Part shown: piece by piece, positions 9,056-17,457 of the stretch
Numbering within the stretch: position 1 is the first letter of the stretch
Layout: each line of letters begins with the position of its first letter
From: Chrysogorgia sp. JL179-B06
Lineage: Eukaryota > Cnidaria > Anthozoa > Scleralcyonacea > Chrysogorgiidae
Assembly: GCA_035772405.1 (NCBI GenBank)
Contig: JAYKKM010000441.1
Span: 413,501 to 477,500 of the forward strand
DNA length: 64,000 nt
Direction of reading: 5' to 3'
The notes under the pieces: generated by a model
The model's database searches: none
The model's input: the letters and a program-made list of their open reading frames with translations, nothing else
What the model was told of the DNA's origin: nothing
Position numbers and translations under genes: made by a program

Positions 9056-10495
9056 CTACCGTTTTAGCTTGTAATAATCATAAGCGAACCACGCGAGTAC
9101 CACCGCAAGTACCCACAGATTTTGAGCCAACCAAGCGAGACCCTTTGCACCCAACGTCAACATATTGTAAACTAAATTAGCCAGCCCAACAGCCCATGGA
9201 CCCATCTTCGTGATTGCGTTCTTAACAGCCTGCGCGAATGACCTCGTAGCCATAGCGCCTTTCATAACAGCGGACCTCCCAGCGATAATAATAGTCGTTA
9301 TAATCCCAGCTACTGAAATCGCTACAGCGCTCAACCCGACTACATTTTCTTTAGCCCATTCCTTAAATCTCTGAAACTTGTCAATGTCGATTTCCTGTTG
9401 CTCTCTAACTTCCTCTATTTGTCGCTGCTCAATAGTTCTGTCTCTGGCTTGCTTGAGTCCTGACTCTCTTTCAACCAAACCAACGTGCTCTCGCTCTTCG
9501 TCGGGCGTGAGACCAGTTTGGTTAGTTTTTTTATCGAGCTCTACCAATCTCCCACTCGTCTCATCTATCGTCTCTTGAAAGTGGTCTACCTGCGCTTGCA
9601 ACGCACCATCGTCACCTGTTCTTGACTCAGGCACCACACTATCGCTTGGATTAACCACACCACTCAGATCACGGTTCTCGTCTGGTGATAACCCAGGTAT
9701 GTCGTCGTGGCCCACTCTTGTTTCAATCACTGGGAAGTCGTCTGGGATTGCTTCTGTTGTGACAACTGTTGTCTCTGCGCTCTTGGGGATTTGTTTAACT
9801 AACTCTCTGAACTGATCAATAGCTCTTTTACTATTGCTATCTTTACTGTAGATCAAATCATCTCCTTTAGATTTTAGAATTAGCCTGGGCCCTCCATACT
9901 TACCATGTGTACCTATTGGTTTGAAAAGAATGGCCCCTGTGTCCGTAACCTGTGACCTGTTAACTATTTCCCTTGACGCGTTGTCATGACCAAGCGCTCT
10001 TTCGTACAATTCATTTATTTTCTTATTTATTAGCTTGACTCTTTTTACTTCGTTTTTTATTACCTCTTTGTTGTGCGCTTTTAGTTCACCAAGTCTTCTC
10101 TCGATTTCTTTCTCCTCTTCAAAAGCTATACTAAAACTCTCGTCATTGACATCACCATATGACTCCTGCTTAACAAACTCCACTGCAGGGACTTCTGTGT
10201 TGGTTCCCCTTACCGTCACCGTCTTACCATCATCAGTATCAATAAATGACGTCTCTTTTTGCCAATCTCGTCTCGCGTCTAGCTCACTCCTTATCTTTTT
10301 CGCTTGGTCTTGATAGTCGTTGTAATTAACACGAACGTCTTCCGGCATGTCGTCTTCAGTGTACTTACCGTACATGCCTCCAACAATATCTTCGACATCG
10401 ACGAGCGTCTTTTCTAATTGCTTATCACTCATGTCTTCGTACTTGTTGAGGGTTTCCATCTCGATCTCGTCAAAAACTTCCCCACCTTCAGCCAT
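9056..10495 (-). CDS. Large Polinton protein with coiled coils and membrane tail, 479 aa
   Basis: I do not recognise a named family. The N-terminal third is acidic (Asp/Glu-rich, many Val-Asp pairs). Long charged helices at about residues 120-170 and 310-385 look coiled-coil forming. The last about 95 residues are strongly hydrophobic, with two or three likely membrane spans (around 388-412, 430-450 and 452-472) and a short basic end (YYKLKR). It sits between the integrase and capsid genes in the leftward cluster, 23 bp upstream of the capsid ORF. A virion-associated or internal-membrane role is a guess from location and architecture. Confidence 0.75.
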   Translation of the reverse strand: MAEGGEVFDEIEMETLNKYEDMSDKQLEKTLVDVEDIVGGMYGKYTEDDMPEDVRVNYNDYQDQAKKIRSELDARRDWQKETSFIDTDDGKTVTVRGTNTEVPAVEFVKQESYGDVNDESFSIAFEEEKEIERRLGELKAHNKEVIKNEVKRVKLINKKINELYERALGHDNASREIVNRSQVTDTGAILFKPIGTHGKYGGPRLILKSKGDDLIYSKDSNSKRAIDQFRELVKQIPKSAETTVVTTEAIPDDFPVIETRVGHDDIPGLSPDENRDLSGVVNPSDSVVPESRTGDDGALQAQVDHFQETIDETSGRLVELDKKTNQTGLTPDEEREHVGLVERESGLKQARDRTIEQRQIEEVREQQEIDIDKFQRFKEWAKENVVGLSAVAISVAGIITTIIIAGRSAVMKGAMATRSFAQAVKNAITKMGPWAVGLANLVYNMLTLGAKGLAWLAQNLWVLAVVLAWFAYDYYKLKR

Positions 10496-10501
10496 ATTAC
10501 A

Positions 10502-11605
10502 TTAGCTCACATTTTGAATATCGCTTTCTGGTACCCACGAATTATGTTTGCTCTCATAACCCAACCATTTGACCAGCGCCATCTTCTTCCCTCTGACTTT
10601 CTTTCTTTTCAACACCTTTTCAACTCTGTGCACATCATCGCCGTGTTTCCTATTGACCAGCGATAATTCCTGTTCATAAAATTTACCAATAATCTGTTCA
10701 CCGCTCACGTCCTCAATTTCGTACACATTCGGATCACCACGAATAACCTTTACCACTTTAAACAGCTCCTCAGTGAAGTTGGCTTCATAGCCCTTTGTGA
10801 ACACACTCTTGTATTTACTAATTCTCACCGATTGGCCAACTCTAAACTTTGGCAATGGGTTGTCTGCAAATTGGTGACCAAACAAAGTGGTCCACACTTC
10901 ACCTTCATTTGACTTATCGACATCCTTCGGCTTCATCATAATGCTTCGGTTCACATTGCTATTGTAATCGCTTACAAACTGATCAAGAACGTTAACCCAT
11001 TTGTACGTTCCACGGGTGTAAAAGTACTTCCACATAATACTCTTGAGACTTCTATTAAAACGCTCGACAACAGCGGCCTTTTTATCACTCTTAGTGCTGA
11101 AATATTCAACACCATGTTCTTTCAGCAAACTTTTAACACCAACGTTATAGAACTCAAGTCCATCATCAAATTGCGCTAACTTAGGCATGGCTCCAAACCG
11201 GTCTTTGAAATCGCTCAACAACTTTCCAACAGCCTTAGTCATGTTCTTAGTGTCTTTTCTGTAAACTGCAATTCCAAAAGCATATCTACTCAATATTTCA
11301 ATGCCTGTCAATATCCAATAATACCCTCCATTCTGTTTTGAGTACTTACTCATGTCCACTAAGTCCATTTGGAGCTCTTCACCAAGAAATCCAACGAAGG
11401 TAGCACGGGATTTATGCCTTCTCACAATAGGTTTGTACCTAGTGTAGGTGTCCTGCGCTGTCAACCATTCTTTCACTGTTTTTCTAGTTACTTTCAATCC
11501 GTCTCCCAATGCACTTTGATACAACCTCTCTACACCACTGAACCCTGTCTTAGGATTATAATAGATGTCTCTCAACCCTTGTTCTGTTTCCACACCGAGT
11601 TCCAT
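10502..11605 (-). CDS. Retroviral-type integrase with chromodomain
   Basis: This is a DDE integrase that would insert the element into host DNA and create the 6-bp duplication. From the true ATG at 11605 (the ORF extends 3 codons to a GTG at 11614) it has 367 aa. An N-terminal helical region is followed by the rve core with the first Asp near residues 81-84, the second at 147 in a FDDGLEF context, and Glu181 before RFNR. The C-terminal 45 residues form a chromodomain-like unit with a KWLGYESKHNSWVPE segment, typical of Polinton integrases and chromoviral retroelements, which may target chromatin. It ends 6 bp from the start of the next leftward gene. Confidence 0.93.
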   Translation of the reverse strand: MELGVETEQGLRDIYYNPKTGFSGVERLYQSALGDGLKVTRKTVKEWLTAQDTYTRYKPIVRRHKSRATFVGFLGEELQMDLVDMSKYSKQNGGYYWILTGIEILSRYAFGIAVYRKDTKNMTKAVGKLLSDFKDRFGAMPKLAQFDDGLEFYNVGVKSLLKEHGVEYFSTKSDKKAAVVERFNRSLKSIMWKYFYTRGTYKWVNVLDQFVSDYNSNVNRSIMMKPKDVDKSNEGEVWTTLFGHQFADNPLPKFRVGQSVRISKYKSVFTKGYEANFTEELFKVVKVIRGDPNVYEIEDVSGEQIIGKFYEQELSLVNRKHGDDVHRVEKVLKRKKVRGKKMALVKWLGYESKHNSWVPESDIQNVS

Positions 11606-11610
11606 ATAAT

Positions 11611-12318
11611 TCACACAATATACAGTTCCAATAACACCGCGCCAATTTTGACACCACCGTTATTTGGTTTGACGCGAAATGTCATACTTGAGTAGACACC
11701 TTTTTTAATGCCCACCTTTGACTCAATATCCACATGACGTTGCACTGACCCCTTCAAAGGCTGTTCAGTGGGTATTGGCAACGTTGTGATCACATTGCTA
11801 CGCTTTCCATCAATACCCACATTGCTCTCGGTTTCAACAATGTCGCACGAAACTTCTATGTACTTCAGACCTCTATACATGTCGACCTCGTTTGGGCTAG
11901 CGTTCCACCGTGAGTTGCCCTGAATCACCGTGTCCTTCGCGAAACCAAGTAGAGGTCCAAGGGTGCCAAGCGTAGTTGCGCGATCGACCTTAACCCTGCA
12001 TCTGCTTACATGCGTTAGTCTCTCTATCTTAAGATCCACCTTTTTGGTTTTAAACTCTCGCTCTAAGAGTTTGGTCAATTCGTCGAAGTTAAGGTACCCC
12101 CCAATCGCATCAGGCATTGGGGTAATGTCCTTAGCGTCGATCCGCGTGGAGACGCTAAGGAGGTCGTTAATTCCTACGTTATGGTGGTCCCAAAACACAG
12201 TGGCTGTCTTGACCATAATGTATGGGTTGTCACTCACGATCATTATTGCGTTGTCAAAGGACACAACTTTTTCTGCACCTTCAATGAACACCGTCAACTT
12301 TCGCATTATGTATAACAT
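11611..12318 (-). CDS. Penton-like minor capsid protein
   Basis: The protein has 235 aa, or 231 from the second Met at 12306, which may be the real start because the longer form begins inside the TATA-like region. It is beta-rich, without membrane segments. The later part (RGLKYIEVSCDIV, residues about 150-162, then a Gly-rich turn and a C-terminal LLELYIV) recalls the single jelly-roll vertex proteins of Polintons and adintoviruses. It starts a leftward cluster and diverges from the ORF at 12333. Its 3' end runs to within 6 bp of the integrase ATG, and past the upstream GTG. The assignment is by size, gene order and general pattern only. Confidence 0.5.
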   Translation of the reverse strand: MLYIMRKLTVFIEGAEKVVSFDNAIMIVSDNPYIMVKTATVFWDHHNVGINDLLSVSTRIDAKDITPMPDAIGGYLNFDELTKLLEREFKTKKVDLKIERLTHVSRCRVKVDRATTLGTLGPLLGFAKDTVIQGNSRWNASPNEVDMYRGLKYIEVSCDIVETESNVGIDGKRSNVITTLPIPTEQPLKGSVQRHVDIESKVGIKKGVYSSMTFRVKPNNGGVKIGAVLLELYIV

Positions 12319-12377
12319 ACGGTATATTATATATGCAGAAAGCCCTTCGTGACTACTATGGAAAGTACTACAAACGC
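12307..12377. promoter_or_regulatory. Divergent TATA-like promoter
   Basis: Only 14-26 bp separate the leftward start (12318 or 12306) from the rightward ATG at 12333. The segment is AT-rich with TATAACATACGGTATATTAT, readable as TATA boxes on both strands. If the rightward protein starts at the later ATG at 12378, there would be room for a normal divergent promoter. Confidence 0.5.
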
Positions 12378-13817
12378 GCGATGGCTAACACATCGAAGGC
12401 TGCACACGATGCAAAGGCAGACCTCATCAAAAAGTATCCTCACGCTACTTTAAGCAAATTTGAGTTCTATCCAAATATTTTGCAAGATGGTAAGATCATG
12501 AGTGTCGATGTGTATTTCAGAAATAACGACATCCTCAGCACAGACATAACCAGCACAACCTTCAAAAACGATAAAAGTATGTGGAAGTGGCTACACAATA
12601 GTAAGTTCCCAATAATATGGCAGGGTGGTGGGACTATCCAACCACTACCAAAAGGTCATAAGAACCACTGGGGGCTTTGGGATGGTTATCCAACAGAAAA
12701 CGTGTTAAATTATCCAGTGAATAACTTTAAAGTCTTTGTTAACCAGAGTAGCTACTTCATGTCAAAGCTACCAACCTTGCGAGTCACTACGTCAAAGACA
12801 AAATCAGAGTGGGATGACAACGAATCTTACTATCGCGTTGTGTTTGCGACGTATTGTGCAAGTTTCTGTTGTGGGGTGTCATTGCAACATTTATCAGTGT
12901 CACAAGAAGTCCACCCTGTGGTCACAAGTGTGATGAGATTTCATTTGTACTTCACCATTAGAAGACTTCTGAGAAGAATGGAGGGTGGTGAGACCATGAA
13001 ATCAATAAGTAGAGAATTCAACGCTTCCGAATTGTATGGTAAGATTTCCAAGATTCCCAAAAAGCACTACTACCAGAATAAAGTCCTGAGCGATGGTACA
13101 ACAGGCGAATCCAGAGTGTTCACACTCAACGACGTTCAGAACGATTACAAACGATACGTCGCGCGACTCTCAGATGGCTTTACCAACATTGGGCTGCAAT
13201 ATCTAAATCAAAGCATAGAAGCCTTTGTGTACTCCACACTTGGTGCACAAGCGAGAACACGTGTGTCAGTCGTTGGTGGTTCTGCAGGAAGTTTAGAAAC
13301 CCAACAAGAATTCCGCAAGTTGTTTTCTGACAGTGTTGTACAGTATGACGTATCGACATGGATTCTCAACATGAACAAATCGATTAGAGACACCAACGTT
13401 GTCCAAAATCTTGCAGTGTCACCAAGTACGTGGTTAATGCCAAGTAACGTGGTGATTCTCAAGAATAAAATCGCTGGGTACAACAACTTATTAAAGATTG
13501 CTACAGAGTCCATGAAATTTGGGGTGAACACTCGCTTGAATGCAACAACACCAACAATTACGGCTAAAAAAGTCCACCAAGAAAATGTGGTGACTCACTC
13601 GTTAGTAGCACCAACAATCGTGAAGAAAAAAGCTCACCAAGAAAATGTGACGGCGCTAAGTAATCTCATGGCTAAAAAAGTTTACCAAGAAAGTGCGGCA
13701 CCACTTCCCATGAGAGAAGCACTTCCCACAAGTAAGTCAGACACGACAACGCTGGCGATAATCTTAGGGTTCTCAGCAGTCTCTGGTTATCTGTTAACCA
13801 AATACACCTTGAAGTAG
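12333..13817 (+). CDS. Polinton protein with repeat linker and C-terminal membrane anchor, 494 aa
   Basis: I do not recognise the family. About 400 residues of mixed globular sequence, with Trp/Tyr-rich patches and a Cys-containing hydrophobic helix near residues 170-185, precede a linker with three copies of a short motif (KKVHQENV, KKAHQENV, KKVYQES; about residues 410-455). The last 20 residues form a single hydrophobic span (AIILGFSAVSGYLLTKY), so it looks tail-anchored. The first rightward gene of the element, it is followed 2 bp later by the fibre-like gene. The linker and anchor suggest a membrane-tethered structural or entry-associated protein, which is inference. An alternative start is the ATG at 12378. 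Confidence 0.75.
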   Translation: MQKALRDYYGKYYKRAMANTSKAAHDAKADLIKKYPHATLSKFEFYPNILQDGKIMSVDVYFRNNDILSTDITSTTFKNDKSMWKWLHNSKFPIIWQGGGTIQPLPKGHKNHWGLWDGYPTENVLNYPVNNFKVFVNQSSYFMSKLPTLRVTTSKTKSEWDDNESYYRVVFATYCASFCCGVSLQHLSVSQEVHPVVTSVMRFHLYFTIRRLLRRMEGGETMKSISREFNASELYGKISKIPKKHYYQNKVLSDGTTGESRVFTLNDVQNDYKRYVARLSDGFTNIGLQYLNQSIEAFVYSTLGAQARTRVSVVGGSAGSLETQQEFRKLFSDSVVQYDVSTWILNMNKSIRDTNVVQNLAVSPSTWLMPSNVVILKNKIAGYNNLLKIATESMKFGVNTRLNATTPTITAKKVHQENVVTHSLVAPTIVKKKAHQENVTALSNLMAKKVYQESAAPLPMREALPTSKSDTTTLAIILGFSAVSGYLLTKYTLK

Positions 13818-13819
13818 TA

Positions 13820-14770
13820 ATGAGTCTAAACTATGGGTATGAGTCTGACGACCCTCACGATAAAATACTAAAGAGAACGAAAAGACATCTGGACGAAGAT
13901 CCTAAGTTAAGCGCGACCGGTGGAAGGATGTCTGGAATAATAGACATGCAAGGCTCAGCGATAAAAAACGTAGCAGACCCAGTCGATGACTCAGATGCTG
14001 CCAATAAAAGAACTCTAGAGCAATTGCTGTCAGGCTACCTCAAGAGTCAGTCCTACAATCTTGTGCTCGACTTCAACGTTAGCACACACGCCTTGAAAAA
14101 CGTGGAATTTCACACCAATGGTTCAAACAAAGTGAAAGCCATTGGTGAAACAAGTAAATTAGTGCAAAACAACTCGGCTTATGGTCCTATTGTTGGCATC
14201 AGCGGTGTGAGTCAAAGTTTTCTATCCCCCGTGTTAACACCAATCCCACTTGAGTCAGGTCTCCATTTTAATTGCCCCAGTATGCAATGGTGTGACCTCT
14301 CCATTTTTGTTGTGGTGAGGTTACCAATGAGAACCGCTGGATCAAATTGGGAGACAATTATATCGAACGACGACGGTCAGTGGGATAAGTTCATAGGGTA
14401 CAAGACTGGTATGACTAATGGACTTGCGTATGGTGGTAGCGTCCCAGCAATGGAGAGCATATGCACTATTCCAAGTGGCGTTGACATAAGTAAAATGCAT
14501 ATGATATCGATACACTGGCAAATGGACAATTCACACGTCAGAGTCAACAACGTTAAGTCAACCGATTCAGACTTCATAGCGAATATGAAAAAAATAGGCA
14601 CACCCTATGGAACGATTTTTGGAATGCATCGACCAAGAATACCACTCGCACCTTATGCGCACCCATCGTTGATAGAATTCTACGGTGTGAAAATTGTGAG
14701 TGGTTACATGACGAACCGAGACATCATAATCATGGGTGGAGAGATGATGAAGGAATATGGTGTAAAGTAA
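13820..14770 (+). CDS. Fibre-like attachment protein with phage tail-fibre motif
   Basis: The protein has 316 aa. Residues 34-65 carry the pattern G-G-x-M-S-G-x-I-D-M-x-G-x-x-I-x-N-V-A-D-P followed by DSDAANK, which is the shaft/trimerisation repeat widely known from bacteriophage tail fibres. The remaining about 220 residues are beta-rich, with Trp-Cys and Trp-Glu patches, and resemble a concanavalin A/laminin-G-like lectin fold, a plausible receptor-binding head. It lies between the tail-anchored protein and a small MG-starting protein with no spacing (next ATG follows the stop directly). Function as a virion spike is inference; the motif itself is read directly. Confidence 0.75.
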   Translation: MSLNYGYESDDPHDKILKRTKRHLDEDPKLSATGGRMSGIIDMQGSAIKNVADPVDDSDAANKRTLEQLLSGYLKSQSYNLVLDFNVSTHALKNVEFHTNGSNKVKAIGETSKLVQNNSAYGPIVGISGVSQSFLSPVLTPIPLESGLHFNCPSMQWCDLSIFVVVRLPMRTAGSNWETIISNDDGQWDKFIGYKTGMTNGLAYGGSVPAMESICTIPSGVDISKMHMISIHWQMDNSHVRVNNVKSTDSDFIANMKKIGTPYGTIFGMHRPRIPLAPYAHPSLIEFYGVKIVSGYMTNRDIIIMGGEMMKEYGVK

Positions 14771-14980
14771 ATGGGAGCATGTGTTTCGAGACCTCGTGAA
14801 ACATATAAGATAAATAAGACGACTGATCACATGTTCAAAGCTGGTGGATCATTTGGTCGCGGTGACGTTACTCTCGAGCTCCACGCTGAGATTGGTATGA
14901 GGTCTAAAAAGACTTACGGCGAACCTATTATGTTACCTGCAGAGTCAGACACTGTAGGAGTGGTGGGAGACGTGACCTAA
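14771..14980 (+). CDS. Small MGACVS protein, 69 aa
   Basis: The ATG abuts the stop codon of the fibre-like gene. The protein begins MGACVSRP, a strong match to an N-myristoylation signal (Gly2, Ser6) with an adjacent Cys4 that could be palmitoylated, so it probably sits on membranes. The rest is polar with a short beta-prone centre. No family is recognised. Confidence 0.65.
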   Translation: MGACVSRPRETYKINKTTDHMFKAGGSFGRGDVTLELHAEIGMRSKKTYGEPIMLPAESDTVGVVGDVT

Positions 14981-14988
14981 GTTATGTA

Positions 14989-15129
14989 ATGGGTTGGCTT
15001 AGAAAGCTGGTTCGTAACGTTAGAAACTTTTTTAGACGACGTAGAAAACTGAGGACTAATAAAACGTATTTGCTGCATTGGTACACAACAAACCAGATCT
15101 ATAAAAAACCCAACACCCACGTCGAATAG
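14989..15129 (+). CDS. Very small basic protein, 46 aa
   Basis: The ATG at 14989 begins 8 bp after the previous stop; the stop is TAG at 15127-15129. The protein starts MGWLRKLV and contains a run of Arg/Lys (RNFFRRRRKLR at residues 12-22), so it is strongly basic. It resembles a DNA-condensing or membrane-targeting peptide. It could be spurious, but it fits exactly between two genes on the same strand, and a second MG start here is suggestive. Confidence 0.5.
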   Translation: MGWLRKLVRNVRNFFRRRRKLRTNKTYLLHWYTTNQIYKKPNTHVE

Positions 15130-15157
15130 TTTTTTTGTGGGAGACTATAATATAGTG

Positions 15158-15925
15158 ATGACTTCCGCGATACCTCGATTATTCGATTTCGACGGTCACC
15201 AAATCACAACGGTTAATCACAACGGTGACATATGGTTCAAAGCAAAAGAGGTCGCGAGCGCTCTAGGCTATGCTAGACCAAAAGATGTAGTCAACGACCA
15301 CGTCGAACCTGATTGTAAAATGAAGATGGAACAAGCCTCGTTTATCAACGAACTTGGGGTCTACTCATTGACGTTCTCGAGTAAATTGGAGCGCGCGAAA
15401 CACTTTGGAAGGTGGGTGCACTCAGAAGTCTTGCCAAGCGTTAGAAAAAGTTTGGCTGACGTTGGTCTCAAACACAATCAGTTTAAAATGATCACTGAGT
15501 TCGATCTCCACACGAAAGTTGTTGGTTTTCTTAGGAAATATTATCCAGAAGCTATTTTGATAGCCGCTTGTGGTGAAAATCAAGACACTTCGAGTAAAAG
15601 AATAAATTCGTGGAAAAAAGGTTACCAACGTGGAACACCTGACTTGATTATTGCCAACGCAAACCGACAGCATAGCGGACTCGTGATTGAGTTCAAGAAT
15701 CCAGGTGGCACAGGTAAGACGTCCAAAGAGCAGGGGTCTCTGCTGCTCAGATACAAATCCGCTGGTTATCTAACACTCTTGTGCGACTCGTACGACGACG
15801 CTATTACCACAGTGATAAAATATCTCTTTGACGTTGGGTTTCAGTGCTCTCACTGCCTTCGTAAATTTAAAAATAAATCAGCGTTGAGTAACCACGAGAG
15901 ACGCTATTGTAAAGAGACTTTTTAG
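15158..15925 (+). CDS. BRO-N / VRR-NUC / C2H2 zinc-finger fusion
   Basis: From the ATG at 15158 (the open frame runs back to a GTG at 15137) the protein has 255 aa. Residues about 5-100 form a BRO-N domain (KEVASALGYARPKDVVNDHV, then the GVYSLTFSSKL and FGRWVHSEVLPSVR segments), a DNA-binding domain common in viral and phage BRO/KilA proteins. Residues about 110-215 match a VRR-NUC-type nuclease core: GTPDL with Asp162, E-F-K with Glu178 and Lys180, then Gln192. A C2H2 finger begins at Cys230 and closes the protein. The parts suggest a sequence-directed endonuclease for replication, recombination or end processing. A GACTATAATATAG motif just precedes the ATG. Confidence 0.8.
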   Translation: MTSAIPRLFDFDGHQITTVNHNGDIWFKAKEVASALGYARPKDVVNDHVEPDCKMKMEQASFINELGVYSLTFSSKLERAKHFGRWVHSEVLPSVRKSLADVGLKHNQFKMITEFDLHTKVVGFLRKYYPEAILIAACGENQDTSSKRINSWKKGYQRGTPDLIIANANRQHSGLVIEFKNPGGTGKTSKEQGSLLLRYKSAGYLTLLCDSYDDAITTVIKYLFDVGFQCSHCLRKFKNKSALSNHERRYCKETF

Positions 15926-16165
15926 ACAGCGAGTAATAAGTCGAATTAGCACTCGTTCTCGTTATCGAGACGACGTTTGAAGCGACAACTGCTCTAGCAT
16001 TTTTAAAGACGTTTTTTAACTCAGTAAAAAATGTCTGCGAAACTTTCTCTATTTATTTCACAAACCTTCTGACCACTGTGTGAAAAAATGTTTCTACGGG
16101 AGACATTGGACGCTTCATGTGACCAATGTATAAATTTAAAAAAGTTGGGGTATCCGAGAACACCC

Positions 16166-16738
16166 CTAATTTTGTGTGGAAGGATGATGACGTCTGCACA
16201 CTGCGCGATATTGCTCAGCACCACCAACGAATGATGGTCCTGGGTTGTATCTCCAATTGAATGGTGCATCGACAGTCGTTCCGTAAGTGTCGCGACAAAC
16301 GGCGCAATACGCTTTTAGAAAGGTGATGTCGTCTGCCACTGGGAACAGTGTGTCGAGCTCACCAAGTCTTTTTAAATGCTCCGTTGTTATGAGACCACAA
16401 ATAATGACGTGAATGCCAGCTTTAATGTATTCGTGAATAACTGGGAGTAGATCAGAGTACCAATGACCTTCATCAATTCCGATGACGTTGTAGTCAGCTA
16501 CTTCGGAGGAACTTGGAAGGTTGGTGATTAACTTCGCAGGTAAACTGTCTGATCCAACAACAATGGTCTGACGATGTGTGGAGAACGCATGGTCAGTTCG
16601 CCTGGTGTCGCCTGCATTGTTCATGTAAAGGACTTTGAGCCCTGACTTACTTAACGTGATTAACCTGCGGAGAGTCTCCGTCGTTTTTCCTGCGAACATG
16701 GGACCAATCACGATTTCTAGTTTACCAACTTTTCTCAT
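16166..16738 (-). CDS. Thymidine kinase (type II, TK1-like)
   Basis: The protein has 190 aa, the normal size for cellular TK1 and poxvirus-type kinases. The P-loop is GPMFAGKTTE at residues 12-21. Asp89-Glu90-Gly91 is the Mg/catalytic motif (DEGHW in place of the common DEGQF). The zinc site is formed by C145-x2-C148 and C181-x2-H184, and the lasso Tyr is at 177. It phosphorylates thymidine to dTMP for DNA synthesis. It reads leftwards amid rightward genes, downstream of the zinc-finger gene at 16768-17457. All key residues are present, so activity is plausible. Thymidine kinase is not part of the usual Polinton core, so this looks like acquired cargo. Confidence 0.92.
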   Translation of the reverse strand: MRKVGKLEIVIGPMFAGKTTETLRRLITLSKSGLKVLYMNNAGDTRRTDHAFSTHRQTIVVGSDSLPAKLITNLPSSSEVADYNVIGIDEGHWYSDLLPVIHEYIKAGIHVIICGLITTEHLKRLGELDTLFPVADDITFLKAYCAVCRDTYGTTVDAPFNWRYNPGPSFVGGAEQYRAVCRRHHPSTQN

Positions 16739-16767
16739 GGTTACTATACCCCTAGAGAAATATTTTT

Positions 16768-17457
16768 TTATTCTGGTGAAAATCGTTGTTCGTTGTTAAA
16801 TATCCGCTGAAGCTCTAAGTTTTCAAGATGAGTCTTCGAGCTCTCATGTCTTGAGCGACACATTGGGCTATTGGTAGCCACACCGCATGGGTAACAGGCG
16901 TACACGCTTTCATCTCTCGCAAAGTGTCTGTGGGCTGGCGAGAGTACGTGGTCCCTGATATCACCCACACCTAGTATCTCGTTACACCCAACCTTGCAAA
17001 CGTGAACGTCGCGGTTTGCGGCGAGCTCTAGCCACGCTTTGGCTTTGGTTGGGCATGGTTTCCACATAAGGGTCGCTAAGAACACTTGGAGGAAATTACC
17101 GAGTAATGTAGCTGTGGACCCACTAGGGTCGCTCAAGTAGACACCACTCGCTAACATAAGGTATTTGAATGGTGAGTAACACCACACAGGGATTATGTCA
17201 GCTAACACACCAGCAAGCTCGTTGGCTCTGTCTTCTCGAAGATCGATCCAAGCGTCGAGAAGATACCTCGTATGGCGGATCTGAGAGCCAAGCCGTTTTG
17301 GTGGTCCTTCAGGGTCGGGGTCGAACATTGTGTATGTTGAGAAGTACTCGTTTAAGACGATAGGTCCAGAGGCGCCTTGTAGGGTGGACACACTGATAAA
17401 GGCTGTTCTCAACATGTTGGCAATATCTTCTTCGCTGATTTCTCGGGCTTGAGTCAT
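16768..17457 (-). CDS. Protein with two C-terminal C2H2 zinc fingers, 229 aa
   Basis: The N-terminal 145 residues are of unrecognised type, with hydrophobic helices (about 85-130). The C-terminus holds two finger-like units: C154-x3-C158-x11-H170-x5-H176, and C188-x2-C191-x12-H204-x5-H210. The second has classical C2H2 spacing. It is transcribed leftwards, 29 bp ahead of thymidine kinase, and diverges from the small membrane-protein cluster at 17590. A nucleic-acid-binding or regulatory role is likely but unproven. Confidence 0.75.
   Translation of the reverse strand: MTQAREISEEDIANMLRTAFISVSTLQGASGPIVLNEYFSTYTMFDPDPEGPPKRLGSQIRHTRYLLDAWIDLREDRANELAGVLADIIPVWCYSPFKYLMLASGVYLSDPSGSTATLLGNFLQVFLATLMWKPCPTKAKAWLELAANRDVHVCKVGCNEILGVGDIRDHVLSPAHRHFARDESVYACYPCGVATNSPMCRSRHESSKTHLENLELQRIFNNEQRFSPE

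Noticed and set aside
11369..12352. Plus-strand ORFs of 108 and 140 aa
   Set aside because: Antisense shadows of the integrase and penton-like genes.
16021..16269. 82-aa minus-strand ORF overlapping the end of thymidine kinase
   Set aside because: Overlaps an established gene in another frame, lacks motifs, and its start lies inside the kinase coding region.
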